From NCBI RefSeq assembly GCF_037042905.1, contig NC_087245.1, forward strand, positions 6,711,501 through 6,775,500: DNA of 64,000 nucleotides, in the 5' to 3' direction. The position numbers were made by a program, and so were the translations under genes. The DNA is from Lytechinus pictus (lineage: Eukaryota; Echinodermata; Echinoidea; Temnopleuroida; Toxopneustidae). Shown here in pieces: positions 14,301 through 23,764 of the stretch. The notes under the pieces were generated by a model. The model was not told the origin of the DNA, did no database searches, and saw nothing but the letters and a program-made list of their open reading frames with translations. Each line of letters opens with the position of its first letter. Positions within the stretch are counted from its first letter, which is position 1.

Positions 14301-16843
14301 CATGAAACTTGGCCATAAGGTCAATCAAGTATTACTAAACATCCTGCCTGAGTTTCATGTCACATGACCAAGGTCAAAGGTCATTTAGGGTCAATGAATT
14401 TAGACCATGTTTGGGGAATCAACATCAAAATCTTAACCTAAGGTTAAGTTTTTGAAATGTCATCTTAACTTAGAAGATATATGGACCTAGTTTATGAAAC
14501 CTGGCCATAAGGTCAATCAAGTATTACTTAACATCCTGCCTGAGTTTCATGTCACATGACCAAGGTCAAAGGTCATTTAGGGTCAATGAACTCGGACCAT
14601 GTTTGGGGAATCAACATCAAAATCTTAACCTAAGGTTAAGTTTTTGAAATGTCATCATAACTTTGAAAGTATATTGGTCTAGTTCATAAAACTTGGACAT
14701 AAGAGTAATCAAGTATCACTGAACATCCTGTGCGAGTTTCAGGTCACATGACCAAGGTCAAAGGTCAATGGATATTGGCCATGTTGGGGGTATTTGTTGA
14801 ATTACCATCATAACTCTGTAAGTATATTGGTCTAGTTCATAAAACTTGGACATTAGAGTCGTCAAGTATCACTGAAGATCTCATGCGAGTTTCAGGTCAC
14901 ATGACCAAAGTCATTACATGTGGATATAGAGGTAATCAAGTATCACTGAAAAGCTTTAGGTCACATGATCAAGGTCCAATGTCAATGAACGTAGTATTGT
15001 ATCATTATATGAATGGTGTTTTTTGTGAATAATTATTGAAATGGTGTTTTTCAAAGTCAGCACTGCTGCTATATTGAATCACGTGATGCAGGTGAGACCG
15101 CCAGAGGCATTCCACTTGTCTCATTATTCATCAAGATATTATTTTTTCTTTCAACTGCTGAAAGTAATTGATTTTAAAAAGTTATGCAATAAATTTGGCC
15201 TAAAATAATGAAAAACAAAAGGTCAGCAAAGAAATATATAAGAAATTAATAGATCAATAAAATTCAAAAGAGTAGTTTTTAATCTCAAAGGTTTTTCCAA
15301 ATACAATTGTTGGAAAGACTGCGAATAATAATTGCACAAAACTTAGCAACTCAGTAGCTTTATTAAGTGGATTGGAGCAATAAGTATGATTTACTCATAA
15401 ATTAGCAGAAATAATTCATTTGAGAAATATCAGCCACACAGCCTTGTAGACAACATCGCACACTACCATTTTGTACATTTCCTCAGTGCTCACGATCACA
15501 GTGGTTAAGATATCAAGGAGGGGCATTGACTTAACCCCCCTCCCCCGAAAAATGCCTGGCCTGGTTAGGGTAGATTTATTCTGACTTTCACAATGATAAT
15601 ACAATTTAGTATGGTTCTTATACAGACCACCAATGCATTGAAAGTGGTATTAAGAGAATCTTTGTATTAAGACCACCAATAGATAATGCCACACACAGTT
15701 GTAAGAGTTGAATTACATCATTCTCCATTGGCCTCATGTTGTCCCTTATATCATGCTTTCCTTTTTTCTGTTGCATCTTTTTATTTTATTTTGAGCTATC
15801 TCTTTTTCTATCTGTGCATATAGATGTGTGTCTCATTCGCAGAGAGCCTTTGGTCTTGGGGTGCAGACTGTCATATATGGCCTCGGTAGGTAATCTATAC
15901 ATGTTATGGAGTGGTCTTGGGGTGCAGACTGTCATATATGACCTTAGTATGTTATTTGTATACATGTTATGGAGTGGTCTTGGGGTGCAGACTGTCATAT
16001 ATGACCTTGGTAGGTTATTTGTATACATGTTATGGGATGGTCTTAGGGTGCAGACTGTATATGACCTTGGTATGTTATTTGTACACATATCATGTAAGTT
16101 GTTGTCTTATCAGGGTTAGAGGTTTTTTTTTTAGTTGTACTTTGTTGGTTTAGATGTTTCCATATGTTATGTAAAGAATATGTCACATATTTTTAATACT
16201 AGCACACTATGGATTTTTTGTGTAAAATTTAAACAATAACCATGGCAGTTATTGTTCCATTAATAAATTCTTGTTTTTGCATTAAAAAAGAGTCATTTTA
16301 TATCTAGTAGTGAATATTGATTATAAAGAAACATATTCCACTTTTTCAATTTGCAATGTTCCTTTTTAGGTATATATAAAGATCAATTAGGTCTTTCTTA
16401 ATAAATATATAAAAGTGTAAGAAAGTGCACTTTTCCATTGTCTGTCTTAAAATGCGAATTAAGACAAAATTATGTTTTATTTTGTATTTTTGGTCCATCG
16501 ATCACATGATGTAGCAGTTAACTACAAAGTCTGTAAAGAAAGCAAACTCTTTCGTGTTGCTTGCTGATTACTCTTATTATTTGATCTTGTAGGAAGCGCC
16601 CCAGCACCGATCGTCTTTGGTTTGTTCATTGACAAGTCTTGCCTGGTGTGGGAGTCTCTATGTGAAGGATCTCAGATATGCTGGCTCTATGACAACCGTA
16701 CCTTGGCTTTCACCATGCTAGGGTTATGCCTATGTGGAAAGATTCTTTCTTTCATCTTCTTTGGTTTAGCCCATGTCTTCTATCGACCTTACTTGGACAT
16801 CAAGGAGGATGAGGAAAGAGAAGAGGAACAAGATGAAGTATAA
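2096..16843 (+). CDS. SLCO: OATP-A: solute carrier organic anion transporter family member, 11 coding exons
   Basis: Predicted plasma-membrane carrier for amphipathic organic anions (in the family: bile salts, steroid and thyroid conjugates, drugs). The coding exons are 2096-2344, 3285-3669, 6670-6825, 7295-7394, 8746-8867, 10409-10663, 11133-11325, 12180-12345, 12976-13217, 15824-15885 and 16593-16843, giving 726 aa. All introns are GT-AG and phases stay in register. Family evidence: CGWCGK before the first membrane segment (the family has CGWG), VTYLDEN after TM4, the OATP signature core WVGAWWLGFL around residue 310, and a Kazal-like loop with PVCGSD and SPCHAGC near residues 500-550. The start ATG has G at +4 and opens an acidic cytosolic N-terminus. 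The charged tail ends EEREEEQDEV. OATP-B, 14 kb downstream, is a tandem paralogue. The substrate cannot be told from sequence. An SLCO4-like placement is possible but not tested. Confidence 0.93.
2505..2770 (+). repeat. Two-copy tandem repeat with G-runs in OATP-A intron 1
   Basis: A roughly 145-bp unit is present twice. Both copies share TAACCTWAAGTGC, AGCAGCAACCCACCT, a poly-G tract, TAGCTCTGACATTAATAAT and ATATTACTGAG. The copies differ mainly in G-run length. Confidence 0.8.
3285..3669 (+). CDS. OATP-A exon 2: TM1-TM3
   Basis: Acceptor CTATTCAG|ATTTGC, donor TGCG|GTAATG, phase 1 out. It encodes three hydrophobic segments; TM2 runs into the short loop GYIGERGNKP that is conserved in OATP-B. 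In OATP-B this same region is split into two exons. The exon ends in extracellular loop 2, which contains NQS and NSS sequons. Confidence 0.9.
3670..5160. other. OATP-A intron 2, proximal part: nothing recognised
   Basis: AT-rich intronic sequence. An 84-codon open frame at 4301-4555 lacks splice signals in register or any family motif and is probably chance. Confidence 0.5.
5162..6571. mobile_element. Outer TIR element in OATP-A intron 2 (hosts a nested repeat)
   Basis: GGGCCTGCTGCATAAA at 5162-5177 is matched by its exact reverse complement at 6556-6571. Just inside, both ends carry related TTAACC/GGTTAA-containing sequence. This looks like a short MITE split by the DR1-bearing element at 5268-6501. 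No coding capacity was seen. Confidence 0.7.
5268..6501 (+). mobile_element. TIR-bounded tandem-repeat element with six perfect DR1 motifs
   Basis: Ends are GTCTCACCTGCAT (5268-5280) and its exact inverse ATGCAGGTGAGAC (6489-6501). The inside is a tandem array of roughly 153-192-bp units (mostly 163 bp), each with CATCATAACTT, ATCAAGTATCACTGAACATCC and a GGTCACATGACC-like block. Perfect AGGTCAAAGGTCA occurs at 5463, 5655, 5818, 5981, 6144 and 6297, usually followed by TTTAGGGTCA. A second copy lies in intron 9 of the same gene (14171-15098) and a decayed end at 22259. No transposase was seen, so it is a non-autonomous element of unknown class. Confidence 0.85.
6670..6825 (+). CDS. OATP-A exon 3: TM4 and VTYLDEN motif
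   Basis: 156 nt, identical in length to the OATP-B counterpart. Acceptor TTTACAG|GTTTGA, donor CTTG|GTGAGA. It encodes TM4 and the family motif LGVTYLDENLQPKDFGLFLG. Confidence 0.92.
7295..7394 (+). CDS. OATP-A exon 4: TM5
   Basis: 100 nt, same as in OATP-B. Acceptor ATATTAG|GTATCT, donor ACAG|GTTAGT. It encodes a Gly/Ala-rich segment with GPALGFFVGALTLS, the typical TM5. Confidence 0.92.
7395..8745. other. OATP-A intron 4: nothing recognised
   Basis: Pyrimidine-rich and low-complexity sequence, including a C-run near 8370-8390. I see no exon or clear transposon boundary. Confidence 0.5.
8746..8867 (+). CDS. OATP-A exon 5: OATP signature and TM6
   Basis: 122 nt, same as in OATP-B. Acceptor CTGAAG|TGTATC, donor CCAG|GTAAGC. 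It carries DHPLWVGAWWLGFL, the superfamily signature at the loop 3/TM6 border. Leu replaces the Arg found in the classical D-x-R-W form. Confidence 0.93.
9110..9380 (+). repeat. Minisatellite in OATP-A intron 5
   Basis: About five degenerate head-to-tail copies of a unit of up to ~63 bp built on CTAGTTTAAATTCTGAATTG, TTTAGAACACTGTGAAATTG and TTGCTTGTTTCC. Some copies have internal deletions. Confidence 0.85.
9780..10110 (-). pseudogene. LINE (CR1/L2-like) ORF2 C-terminus relic
   Basis: Translated on the minus strand, one frame reads HWLPIQ, then GDRAFLKAAPAKWNALPQ, then VKTHLF in the order typical of the conserved C-terminus of CR1/L2/Rex-type LINE polymerases. Frame breaks occur between blocks and the RT core is absent, so this is a truncated dead fragment within intron 5 of OATP-A, antisense to the gene. 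Confidence 0.7.
10409..10663 (+). CDS. OATP-A exon 6: large cytosolic loop and TM7
   Basis: 255 nt, exactly as in OATP-B. Acceptor TTATTCAG|GGAGTG, donor TAG|GTGAAT. It holds a charged intracellular linker, then FPRALGKIITNPPF and TM7 (ITGVAVFVPKFFEAQ). Confidence 0.92.
11133..11325 (+). CDS. OATP-A exon 7: TM8-TM9
   Basis: 193 nt, exactly as in OATP-B. Acceptor TTTTCTAG|GTGTTT, donor AAAG|GTAAAT. It encodes IVINRLDLKFRGLIKLC between two membrane segments and ends in extracellular loop 5 (MHCPMVPFAGV). Confidence 0.92.
11765..12160 (+). repeat. Two-copy ~185-bp tandem duplication before OATP-A exon 8
   Basis: Both copies contain GAATTATGAACTAT or its close variant, CTGGATTTTTT, TACAGATTTT, TTATGTGCATTGAATTTTCT and AAACCAGGAAG in the same order. 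The second copy ends just upstream of the exon 8 acceptor, so the polypyrimidine and branch-point context of exon 8 derives from the duplicated unit. Confidence 0.75.
12180..12345 (+). CDS. OATP-A exon 8: Kazal-like extracellular loop 5
   Basis: Acceptor AATCCCAG|TACTAA, donor GTG|GTAAGT. Six cysteines lie in PCNTHCDC...PVCGSDDIMYYSPCHAGC, the Kazal-type Cys pattern found between TM9 and TM10 of OATPs. In the family these cysteines are disulfide-bonded. Confidence 0.92.
12976..13217 (+). CDS. OATP-A exon 9: end of Kazal loop and TM10
   Basis: Acceptor ATTCCTTAG|GTATTC, donor ATAAG|GTGACT. It supplies the last Kazal cysteines (NCQC), an extra GRCRTTC pair, then TM10 ending in FATVPAWASSIR. 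It is 27 nt longer than its OATP-B counterpart. Confidence 0.9.
13290..13887. mobile_element. TTAA-flanked foldback MITE, copy 1 (OATP-A intron 9)
   Basis: TTAA at 13286-13289 and 13888-13891 flank long imperfect terminal inverted repeats of roughly 170-200 bp. One end reads GGACAAGTCCACCCC...; the other, inverted, reads GGTCAAGTCAACCTC.... Inner arm landmarks such as GAAAATTTCATCAAAGTTGG recur inverted as GATTTTGATGAAATTTTC. A TTAA target suggests piggyBac-type mobilisation. Related copies lie at 17884, 25988 and 47726. Confidence 0.85.
14171..15098 (+). mobile_element. DR1-bearing TIR element, second copy (OATP-A intron 9)
   Basis: Same 13-bp TIRs as the copy at 5268 (GTCTCACCTGCAT at 14171-14183, inverse at 15086-15098) and the same outer flank GCCAGAGGCATTCCACTTGT. 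Internal units are 192 bp. Perfect AGGTCAAAGGTCA lies at 14371, 14563 and 14755. Later units are decayed. Confidence 0.85.
15824..15885 (+). CDS. OATP-A exon 10: start of TM11
   Basis: A 62-nt exon, acceptor ATATAG|ATGTGT, donor CCTCG|GTAGGT, giving CVSHSQRAFGLGVQTVIYGLG. It matches SVSYSQRAFALGVQSVFYGGLG in OATP-B. Its 3' end and donor are re-copied three more times immediately downstream (see repeat). Confidence 0.88.
15853..16095 (+). repeat. Minisatellite copying OATP-A exon 10 3' end plus splice donor
   Basis: Four ~63-bp units. The first comprises the last ~35 nt of exon 10 and its donor. Three further units repeat TGGTCTTGGGGTGCAGACTG, ATATGACCTTGGTAGGTTAT and ATACATGTTATG with minor changes. 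The downstream copies retain donor-like GGTAGGTTA or GTATGTTA but have no good acceptor. Confidence 0.92.
16593..16843 (+). CDS. OATP-A exon 11: TM11-TM12 and C-terminal tail
   Basis: Acceptor ATCTTGTAG|GAAGCG. It begins with the family motif APAPIVFGLFID, encodes TM12 and ends in an acidic cytosolic tail with a TAA stop at 16841-16843. The terminal residues (QDEV) are not a strong class I PDZ ligand. Confidence 0.9.
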
Positions 16844-17680
16844 TAGTTATTGTCTATGAATGGGTGAATCAAGATGGATGAAATACCTACCAGTTCTGAT
16901 CCCTATGTCATAACAGATACAATCTATCAAAATACAAGTAAGCATAAATATAAGTCCGTGGCAAATAGTATACAGGAAATTACAATTAATTGTAATTATT
17001 AAGGGTGTCTCTTTATGTTACACTCTTGTTTTTGTATCATACAGTTACACTTGGACTTAGATTTTTATTTTTATTTTTTGCAGAATTTTGAGACATCCGA
17101 GTATTCAGATCATACTCAGGGATGGGTACTATTGAGTAGTTTATTAATGAAAGTGAGCATTAAAATAACGTTGATACATGTTTGTCCTACCAAACTCTCT
17201 GTGACCACGTCTTTTGATCGATCAGTGTAGAGGTTGGGAATAATGAGAACAAACATAGACCTTTTGGGCTTTCCATAGTAAACAAAGCCCTACGAAGCTT
17301 TCCATAGTTCCTCTTCAGATGGTCTTAGTCTTTTTTACACTTTATGTACTCCTTTGTCTTTCTTGCCGTTTCTTTCTTGTTTGCAAGCAATACAATATCA
17401 CAAAGAAATTTGATAAAGTGGTATATTACAATTATGTTCATGTTGAATAGATAAAAAAGGTTGTTATAATAATTCTATTTCTTTCTCTTTGATATGCCTT
17501 TTTGTGCCCCTGTAAAAAGTTGTATACTTAAATGGTATTGTTCAATTTTGCATTATTTATTTAACTGTGTATTTTTGTATTTTCTTATTTTCCTTTCTTG
17601 CAAATGACCCATATTACTTTATTAACTAGATTTCTCCCCCAAACAGATTTGAAGATTTAAAAAAATGATGTAACTTGATG

Positions 17681-17686
17681 AATAAA
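17681..17686 (+). terminator. Candidate poly(A) signal for OATP-A
   Basis: An early canonical AATAAA about 840 bp after the OATP-A stop codon. Other AATAAA motifs follow, including 22195-22200, so the real 3' end is uncertain. Confidence 0.25.
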
Positions 17687-17883
17687 TTAGCAGAGAGAGG
17701 AATATATCAATAGAACACTGCAGGAAACAAAATATTGTTTTCATTGCAGATATTAATCTTGATCAAAGTGATTAAAGTATTAAAGATGGTTAATAAAATC
17801 ATGCTTCAAGATTAAGTACATGTTTAATGGTAAGGTAGGTATTCTACTACAGTATTCACCATTAGCTGCTTTTTCTTCTTTAA

Positions 17884-18580
17884 ACACCAATCCACCCTAT
17901 AAACAAAAAGTGAATTTGAATAAATACAGGAAAAAACAACAAGCATAATGATGAACATTTCATCAAAATTGGATGTGAAATAAGGAAGTTATGAAATTTA
18001 AAGTATCTCTTATTTCAACAAACAGTTACATGCACAACACAGGTTATATGGAAATGAGAGAGTCAATCATGACACAAATTCACTTTTCTTGTGTATTTTA
18101 TTATATGAAATATAGAATATTTCTTTTTTTTAAGGGGGGGGGGGTATGACAACAAAAAAGCATCTTTATTAAATCACAAAAGTTGTAAAAAAATTTAATC
18201 CTATATTTCCAATGAGGGATCAAACCTGTGTTTCATTTAGTAATGAGACGGAAAAAAATAAGATGCATGTATTTTATATTTCAAATAATAGAATACAAAA
18301 AAAAATTATGAGTAGATGACATCATAGGTCCCCTCAATTGCACCTGAACGAATATGTACATAAATATATTGTGTATTAAGAAAAACTTTAGAATACCCTA
18401 ACTTTCTTATATCACATCAGATTTTGAGGAAATCATCATGTTCAACATCATGTTTGTTTAATTTTTTTTTCATTCAAGTCATTGTATTTATTTCATTTAT
18501 TTATGTATTTTTATTTCTTATATATTTATATATTTATTTATTTGTTAGGGGGAGGATGGAAGGGGTGGACTTGTGACATA
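17884..18580. mobile_element. TTAA-type foldback MITE, copy 2 (diverged)
   Basis: TTAA at 17880-17883 precedes a left arm with AATCCACCCTATAAACAAAA and ATTTCATCAAAATTGGATGT. The right arm carries the inverse (CACATCAGATTTTGAGGAAAT) and ends in AGGGGTGGACTTGTGAC. It is interrupted by poly-G, poly-A and TTTA-rich expansions. Confidence 0.65.
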
Positions 18581-19076
18581 TGCAATAAACTATGTGAAAT
18601 GGTTCATTATTTCATTCTGTATTGACAGGGTGTATCCAGGGGGGGGGGGACATGTCCCCTTTTAACCCAGATTTTTACACTAATAGTACCCTGTGGTATT
18701 TAGTGCCCCTCTTGTGCCCCACCCCCCATTTTCAAAGGGAGGTTAAAAATACAACCTATGTGATGATCTGGGTAATCATTGTGTCTGTCAATTTTCAGTA
18801 CTAACATCCTAATAGATCTTGGCTGCTTTTGTTGTTGTTCATAAGCATAGCATTGCAAAAACCATTCACAGAGTACTACGCGACATTTATGTTCCACTTG
18901 CTTTGTCTCTCACTTTATCTCTACCGTTCCTTTAATTGATGATTAATGCATTGTTTTTATTTATTTTCCCTTTTATCATTAACTACTGTTCTCTTGTAGT
19001 TACACTCATGTCGGCTCTTAGTTTTATGTTTTTTGTTATTTTTTTTTTAAATATGCAATTTCAAAATTCTTTCTTA

Positions 19077-21080
19077 AGGGGCTTTCACACCGAAGGTAGC
19101 ATAGAGTTGCGTAGAGACTACGCAGCCATTTGTTTTGCATACGCAAGTCTACGCAAGTGGGTATGCGGGAGGAATGCAGAAAATTAAACATGTTTAATAT
19201 TTTGGCGTACTGTTGGCGTAGAGCCAGAGAATGCAGGACATACGCAAGCCTACGCAACACTACGTAACTGTACGCCATTGCTATGCAACACTACGCAAAA
19301 ATGCCCCGGTTTCTCAAAACGCCTTTTTTAGAATGGCGTAGTGTTGCGTATAGAGCGACGTAGACTTGCGTAGACCTGGCGTACAGTTGCGTATAGTTGC
19401 TAATTATTGGCGTACTCATGCTGGATCCCATTGTTTCTCATCAGGTTTTTGCTGATTGTGCAGTCAGTCACGATAAAAGCTCTGCCATAACCAAATCAGC
19501 ACTGCACTTAATTTGAATGCTTGAGTGTTCTGTCTATATTGATGCAAGATACCAAAACAATAAGACCAAGAGGGGCAAGAAATCTCCTGTCCTTTCTGTT
19601 TCAAGTGACCAAGATGGAGATTCACCTGCACCACAATCTGTACATAGTGATGCAGCTAGCGGTGAAACTCCAAAACAACAGAAGAAAAAGAGACAGGCAA
19701 AACAATCAAGGTACTTAGTAGATCAAAAACAGTAAATTGAAATCAGAAATACTTAGTGGGCTTTTTCTGATTTCTCATTCTAAATTTGTGTTTTTATATA
19801 TCACATACAAAATCAGAACACGGTTTCAGCTCTGTGGTTCTGTTTGCAAAAACGCAAAAAGCAAATCGCAATACGCTTTCCGCTCTGTAATTCTATTTTC
19901 GGACAACCTCACCGCAAACATCAACATTGATGTCGGCTCTCTGATTTCTGACTTGCTTTCATCAATATTAAAGAACACCATCTACGTCAACAAAATGTTT
20001 AAAACGCCAAATTTCATAGTTATCTTGATAGAATTCAAAGTAAATCACCGTTCTAGCATATATACTGGCAAGCATATGGGTGTCGATCTGTATTCATGGT
20101 TGGGGGCTGCTTTGTTCTCTTGTGAGGGATCTTTTTTAATAGCTTTTATTTTATTATTTTTTTAGTTTGGGCGGAGGTCAGTGGCGTAATGAGACTAAAG
20201 TTTTCGGGGCAAGACACGACAAAAGGGCAAAATAATTTCAAATTAAGTGAGTGATCGAGGGAAGCGAGCGAGCCAAAAATATATTTTTAATACATAAATC
20301 AATTTGTTATGACGGATTTTGTCATGATGTTAAGAACATATATCATAATCAGTTGCAAAAATGTGATTTATCTATTTAAAAGGCTATTTTTGGCTCGGTC
20401 GCTTCCCTCGCTCACAGCATTTCGAAATTAATTTAGCCCTTTATGTCATGTCTTGCCCCGAAAACTTTAGAATGGACTTAACAGACAACTCATTATATCT
20501 TTATCCTACTTCACAGCATTACAGTGTTCCGGACAGCAGCAAAGAGTTTTTTTTTATTATTTATGTATTTATTAAAAGTCAATGCAAATATATAATACAC
20601 AGTATATAAATAAATCTCCAATGTTTAGAAATAAAACAGATCAAAGAAAATTAAAATATATACACGTAATTGAAATTATTTTGAAAAAAAAAAAATGGTT
20701 TATAACAATAATTAAAAGGCAGAGTAAACGACATAAAATAGACAACAGTATATTTAAAATGAATAAACATATGAAGCAAGAACCTCGAGAGTGAATTACT
20801 TCAAAGTCTTAAAAGCTTGTTGGGCTCCTGGGGACAGGAGAAAAAGCAAAGACCAGCAAAGAGTTGCTTGAGAAGTTTATAAAGCAGGGAATGATATAGG
20901 CCTGCTGTATTTTGTTTCCGCGAAGATGCCATACGCAACCGTACGCAACACTACGTAGACAAGTTACGCAACTCTACGCGACACTATGCTCCCCTACGCA
21001 GGGACTACGCCGATGGATACGCAGCCAATTCTCGCGTACTCCCTACGCAACTCTACGCAACCTTCGGTGTGAAAGCCCCT
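19077..21080. mobile_element. PIF/Harbinger-like DNA transposon with subrepeated TIRs, ~2.0 kb
   Basis: TTA at 19074-19076 and 21081-21083 flanks AGGGGCTTTCACACCGAAGG on the left and its exact inverse on the right. A 3-bp TWA target and such ends fit PIF/Harbinger. Both ends continue into arrays of TACGCAA/TTGCGTA subrepeats, about 300 bp on the left and 150 bp on the right. The core has no recognisable transposase; a 72-codon Lys/Ser-rich frame (19517-19735) could be a relic of an accessory DNA-binding protein. A second MITE is nested at 20195-20470. Confidence 0.8.
20195..20470. mobile_element. Nested 276-bp MITE inside the Harbinger-like element
   Basis: CTAAAGTTTTCGGGGCAAGA at 20195 is matched by the exact inverse ending at 20470, with a ~26-bp TIR carrying one mismatch. 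Inside, GAGGGAAGCGAGCGAGCC and GGCTCGGTCGCTTCCCTCGC form a second inverted pair. No coding capacity. Confidence 0.85.
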
Positions 21081-22258
21081 TTAAACTCAAGCAAGAGTGA
21101 ATTGTGTTGAACAGTTATTCATTTTGGACATCATGAAATATGTCATATTTTCTGTTAAACAAAACGTGTTGTGAAAGGTTTTAGTTTGATAGCTGATTTA
21201 GGTATATGTATTGCATGTGATCTTAAGTCAAATGTAAAGATCAAAGAATAGGTTTTACTGAAATATGTTTGGTGCTTTAGTGAGGAAAGTTGTTTAGAGC
21301 TTTTTATGAAGATTTGAAATATTAAAGTGTCAATGTTTGAAATGTATTTTCTGCAATGCAGTATGAAGAAAGTACTGAAAAGTCTGATTGTCCCATGTAT
21401 GATTATCATTCACTGATGATCATGAGCAATCAAAAATACGTCTAAGAAATGTTCCTAATTTGTGCTTAGATTTATTTCAATTTTACTTATGCTTTAATAT
21501 CTGTGCAATTTCCATTCAAGAAAACCAGTGTAGTAGTCATTGTTAAAGTTTGATTCATCATGTTGATTGTTACTAAAAGCTTTTTTGAATTTGTAGTATT
21601 AATTGTTGACTATGAGAATGTAATTTATTTAAGTGTGTCTTTAGAAGTGACACCAGGGTATTTTTTGTAACTTAGAGAGGTGGACTAATGACCTGAATTA
21701 AAGTTTGTTTTTTTCTTAGCTGTAAATAATGTTAAAGAGACTCAGTACCAATATCTCTTTTGGATACACTTACTTTTTTTCTTACTTTTTTTCTTACTTT
21801 ATTCCCCTTTGCCCTCATTTAACTTTTCTTTTCCACTGCTTGGTTAACCCCTCCCCTGTAGCATATCACATGTCCTCAGAGATCAACACCATTATAGAAT
21901 ATGTTGAAGAATTATAATACCATGAAGGATTTGTGTTTTTAGGAGTATATTACCGCTATGTATTAATGTCACTTCAGAACTTTACTGTAGCCCCTTAAAG
22001 AATTTGATTTCTTCCTCGACTGCCTCTCATGTTCAAAAGTTCTATTGCACGGTTTTAAGTCTCTTGTGTTTTCTGTTTTATTAAGTGAATGAGTGCCTTG
22101 AATGTATGTTTTATGCAAACAGTGTATTTATATGAGGTTATAAACCAGCCTTATTTTGAGGTTATAAACCAGCCTTATGTTTGGAAAAAAATTCAATAAA
22201 ATCATGGTTTCCTTGATGAGAATCCTACTTGTTTGTCATTATTTTCTGAAGTGGTTTT

Positions 22259-22340
22259 TGTCTCGTCTGCATCATAGCAGAGCGAGACTTTAGGGACCGC
22301 TTTCTGATGGCGGCAGCGGCATCTTCGTCAACACCTGGCG
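22259..22340 (+). mobile_element. Decayed 5' end of the DR1-bearing element family
   Basis: GTCTCGTCTGCAT, then CAGAGCGAGACTTTAGGGA and a CGGCAGCGGC block followed by GTCAACACC, parallel the starts at 5268 and 14171. The tandem array and the 3' TIR are missing. Confidence 0.6.
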
Positions 22341-22660
22341 AGGGGGGGGGGGGTTCGGTGCACTAAAATGCTGAAGAGCTCTGTGATACCTCCCCTTCCT
22401 ATCCGTTAAAAATGAATTTCAGCTGCATGTCAGCGTGGACCTACTAGAGAGGAAACGTAGCCCGGGAAACGTAGCAATAAATCGAGAAAACAACATATTT
22501 GGAGCCATGAAATAAAATTCGCATTTTGAACGTACAGAAACAGTGCATTCAATTTAGGGAATTGAGTATTGGAGAAATTGGGAGTTTGTGACACCCTAAC
22601 GAAAAAAAAGAATCAAGCACCATTAAAAAATGAAAAATTTTCATTTCAAATGATAACAGC

Positions 22661-23525
22661 GAGTTTTCACAATCGCGACGGGGGCGGATTCTACGAAATA
22701 GAAAATCCATGTGAAAAAGCCCATCGAATCACAATGAACAGCTAAGAGGGCTTTGTCGAAATGGTGAACCGGGACAGCTGGTCATCATAAAACTATCAGC
22801 TGATGAAATAATTGCAATATGTCGTTTGTCCAGAGTCCAGGACGACATTGCTGTTTTGATTCACCGATTTTCGACAAAGATTGCTTTGCCATGAAAGGCT
22901 TTTGACAGTACTGAGGTCTATATTTTCATGTTTTCATGTTTTTCTATAAAAAGGATCTCTTGCCTAATTCCCTTAAGAATTATTTTTTATTAAACACATC
23001 TGTACATACTTATTCAACAAGAAATGCCCAAAATATCCATATTCCACAGTGCAGTACTTCCATCTTAAAAAACGGTATATTTTATCAAGGACCAGTTATT
23101 TGGAACTCGATCCCTTCTGACATTCAATCAAGCCCTTCGGTATCTGTTTTTTAAAAGGAAATACAAAACATTTTTATTGTCTAAGTCTTAAGATTTATTT
23201 TTGGTTCTCCCCCCCCCCCCATTCTCATTCGGTTAAGGTTTAGTTAGGTGTTTGTTTGTTATGTTTTGTTTTTGTTTTTTTTCTCATTGAATTTGTGATT
23301 ATATGTTTTTAATATTTCTTTAAGTACAATTTTTGTCATGGGTTGGCTCACACAAGGTTTCTTCCTTTTTTGTCATTACCTTCCTCACTTTCTTTAAATT
23401 TGATGTTCATTGTATTTACATTGTCTATTTTTTAATGTATTTTTTATCTTGATCTCTTGAGGAGAAATAAATGAAACTTGAAACTTAAGTTGTAGAATCC
23501 GTCCCTGTCGCTATTGTAAAAACTC
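22661..23525. mobile_element. Inverted-repeat-bounded segment enclosing a LINE fragment
   Basis: GAGTTTTCACAATCGCGACG... at 22661-22694 is matched over 34 nt, with several mismatches, by its inverse at 23492-23525 (GTAGAATCCGTCCC...AAAACTC). A LINE 3' end lies between them, so this is probably an old DNA element that received a LINE insertion. Confidence 0.5.
22930..23490 (+). pseudogene. LINE ORF2 C-terminal fragment with 3' UTR
   Basis: The frame contains VHTYSTRNAQNIHIPQC, then YQGPVIWNSIPSDIQ, the C-terminal block of CR1/Jockey-type LINE proteins (VHxYxTRN...GPxxWNxxPxxI). A related block ends the LINE at 56613-56834. It is 5' truncated with no RT core. The 3' end has ATAAATGAAACTTGAAACTT, a typical LINE tail. 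Confidence 0.75.
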
Positions 23526-23764
23526 ATTGATGTTCCTTTGATGCCAAGATCCAAAGAGATCCGAACTGCCTGTATTTAGGCAGAACCGGTAACAGGGGCG
23601 GCGCCAGAATATATTGATAGGGAGATCGGCAAGACATCATTTTGTCCATAGAGTGACACGGCCCACCTACTTTTCATACACTTCTTCCTTATCCCCCCTA
23701 TTTTCTCCAGTTTGCTTTTTCGTTTTTACTACATGGGGCAGGTGCGTTCACCCAATGCCCCAAG

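Noticed and set aside
15736-16119. 127-codon frame covering OATP-A exon 10 and the repeat
   Set aside because: It starts out of the transporter frame and only reads through because of the minisatellite; the true exon is 15824-15885.
19737-20165. 142-codon frame inside the Harbinger-like element as transposase
   Set aside because: No catalytic or DNA-binding motif could be recognised, so no function is claimed.
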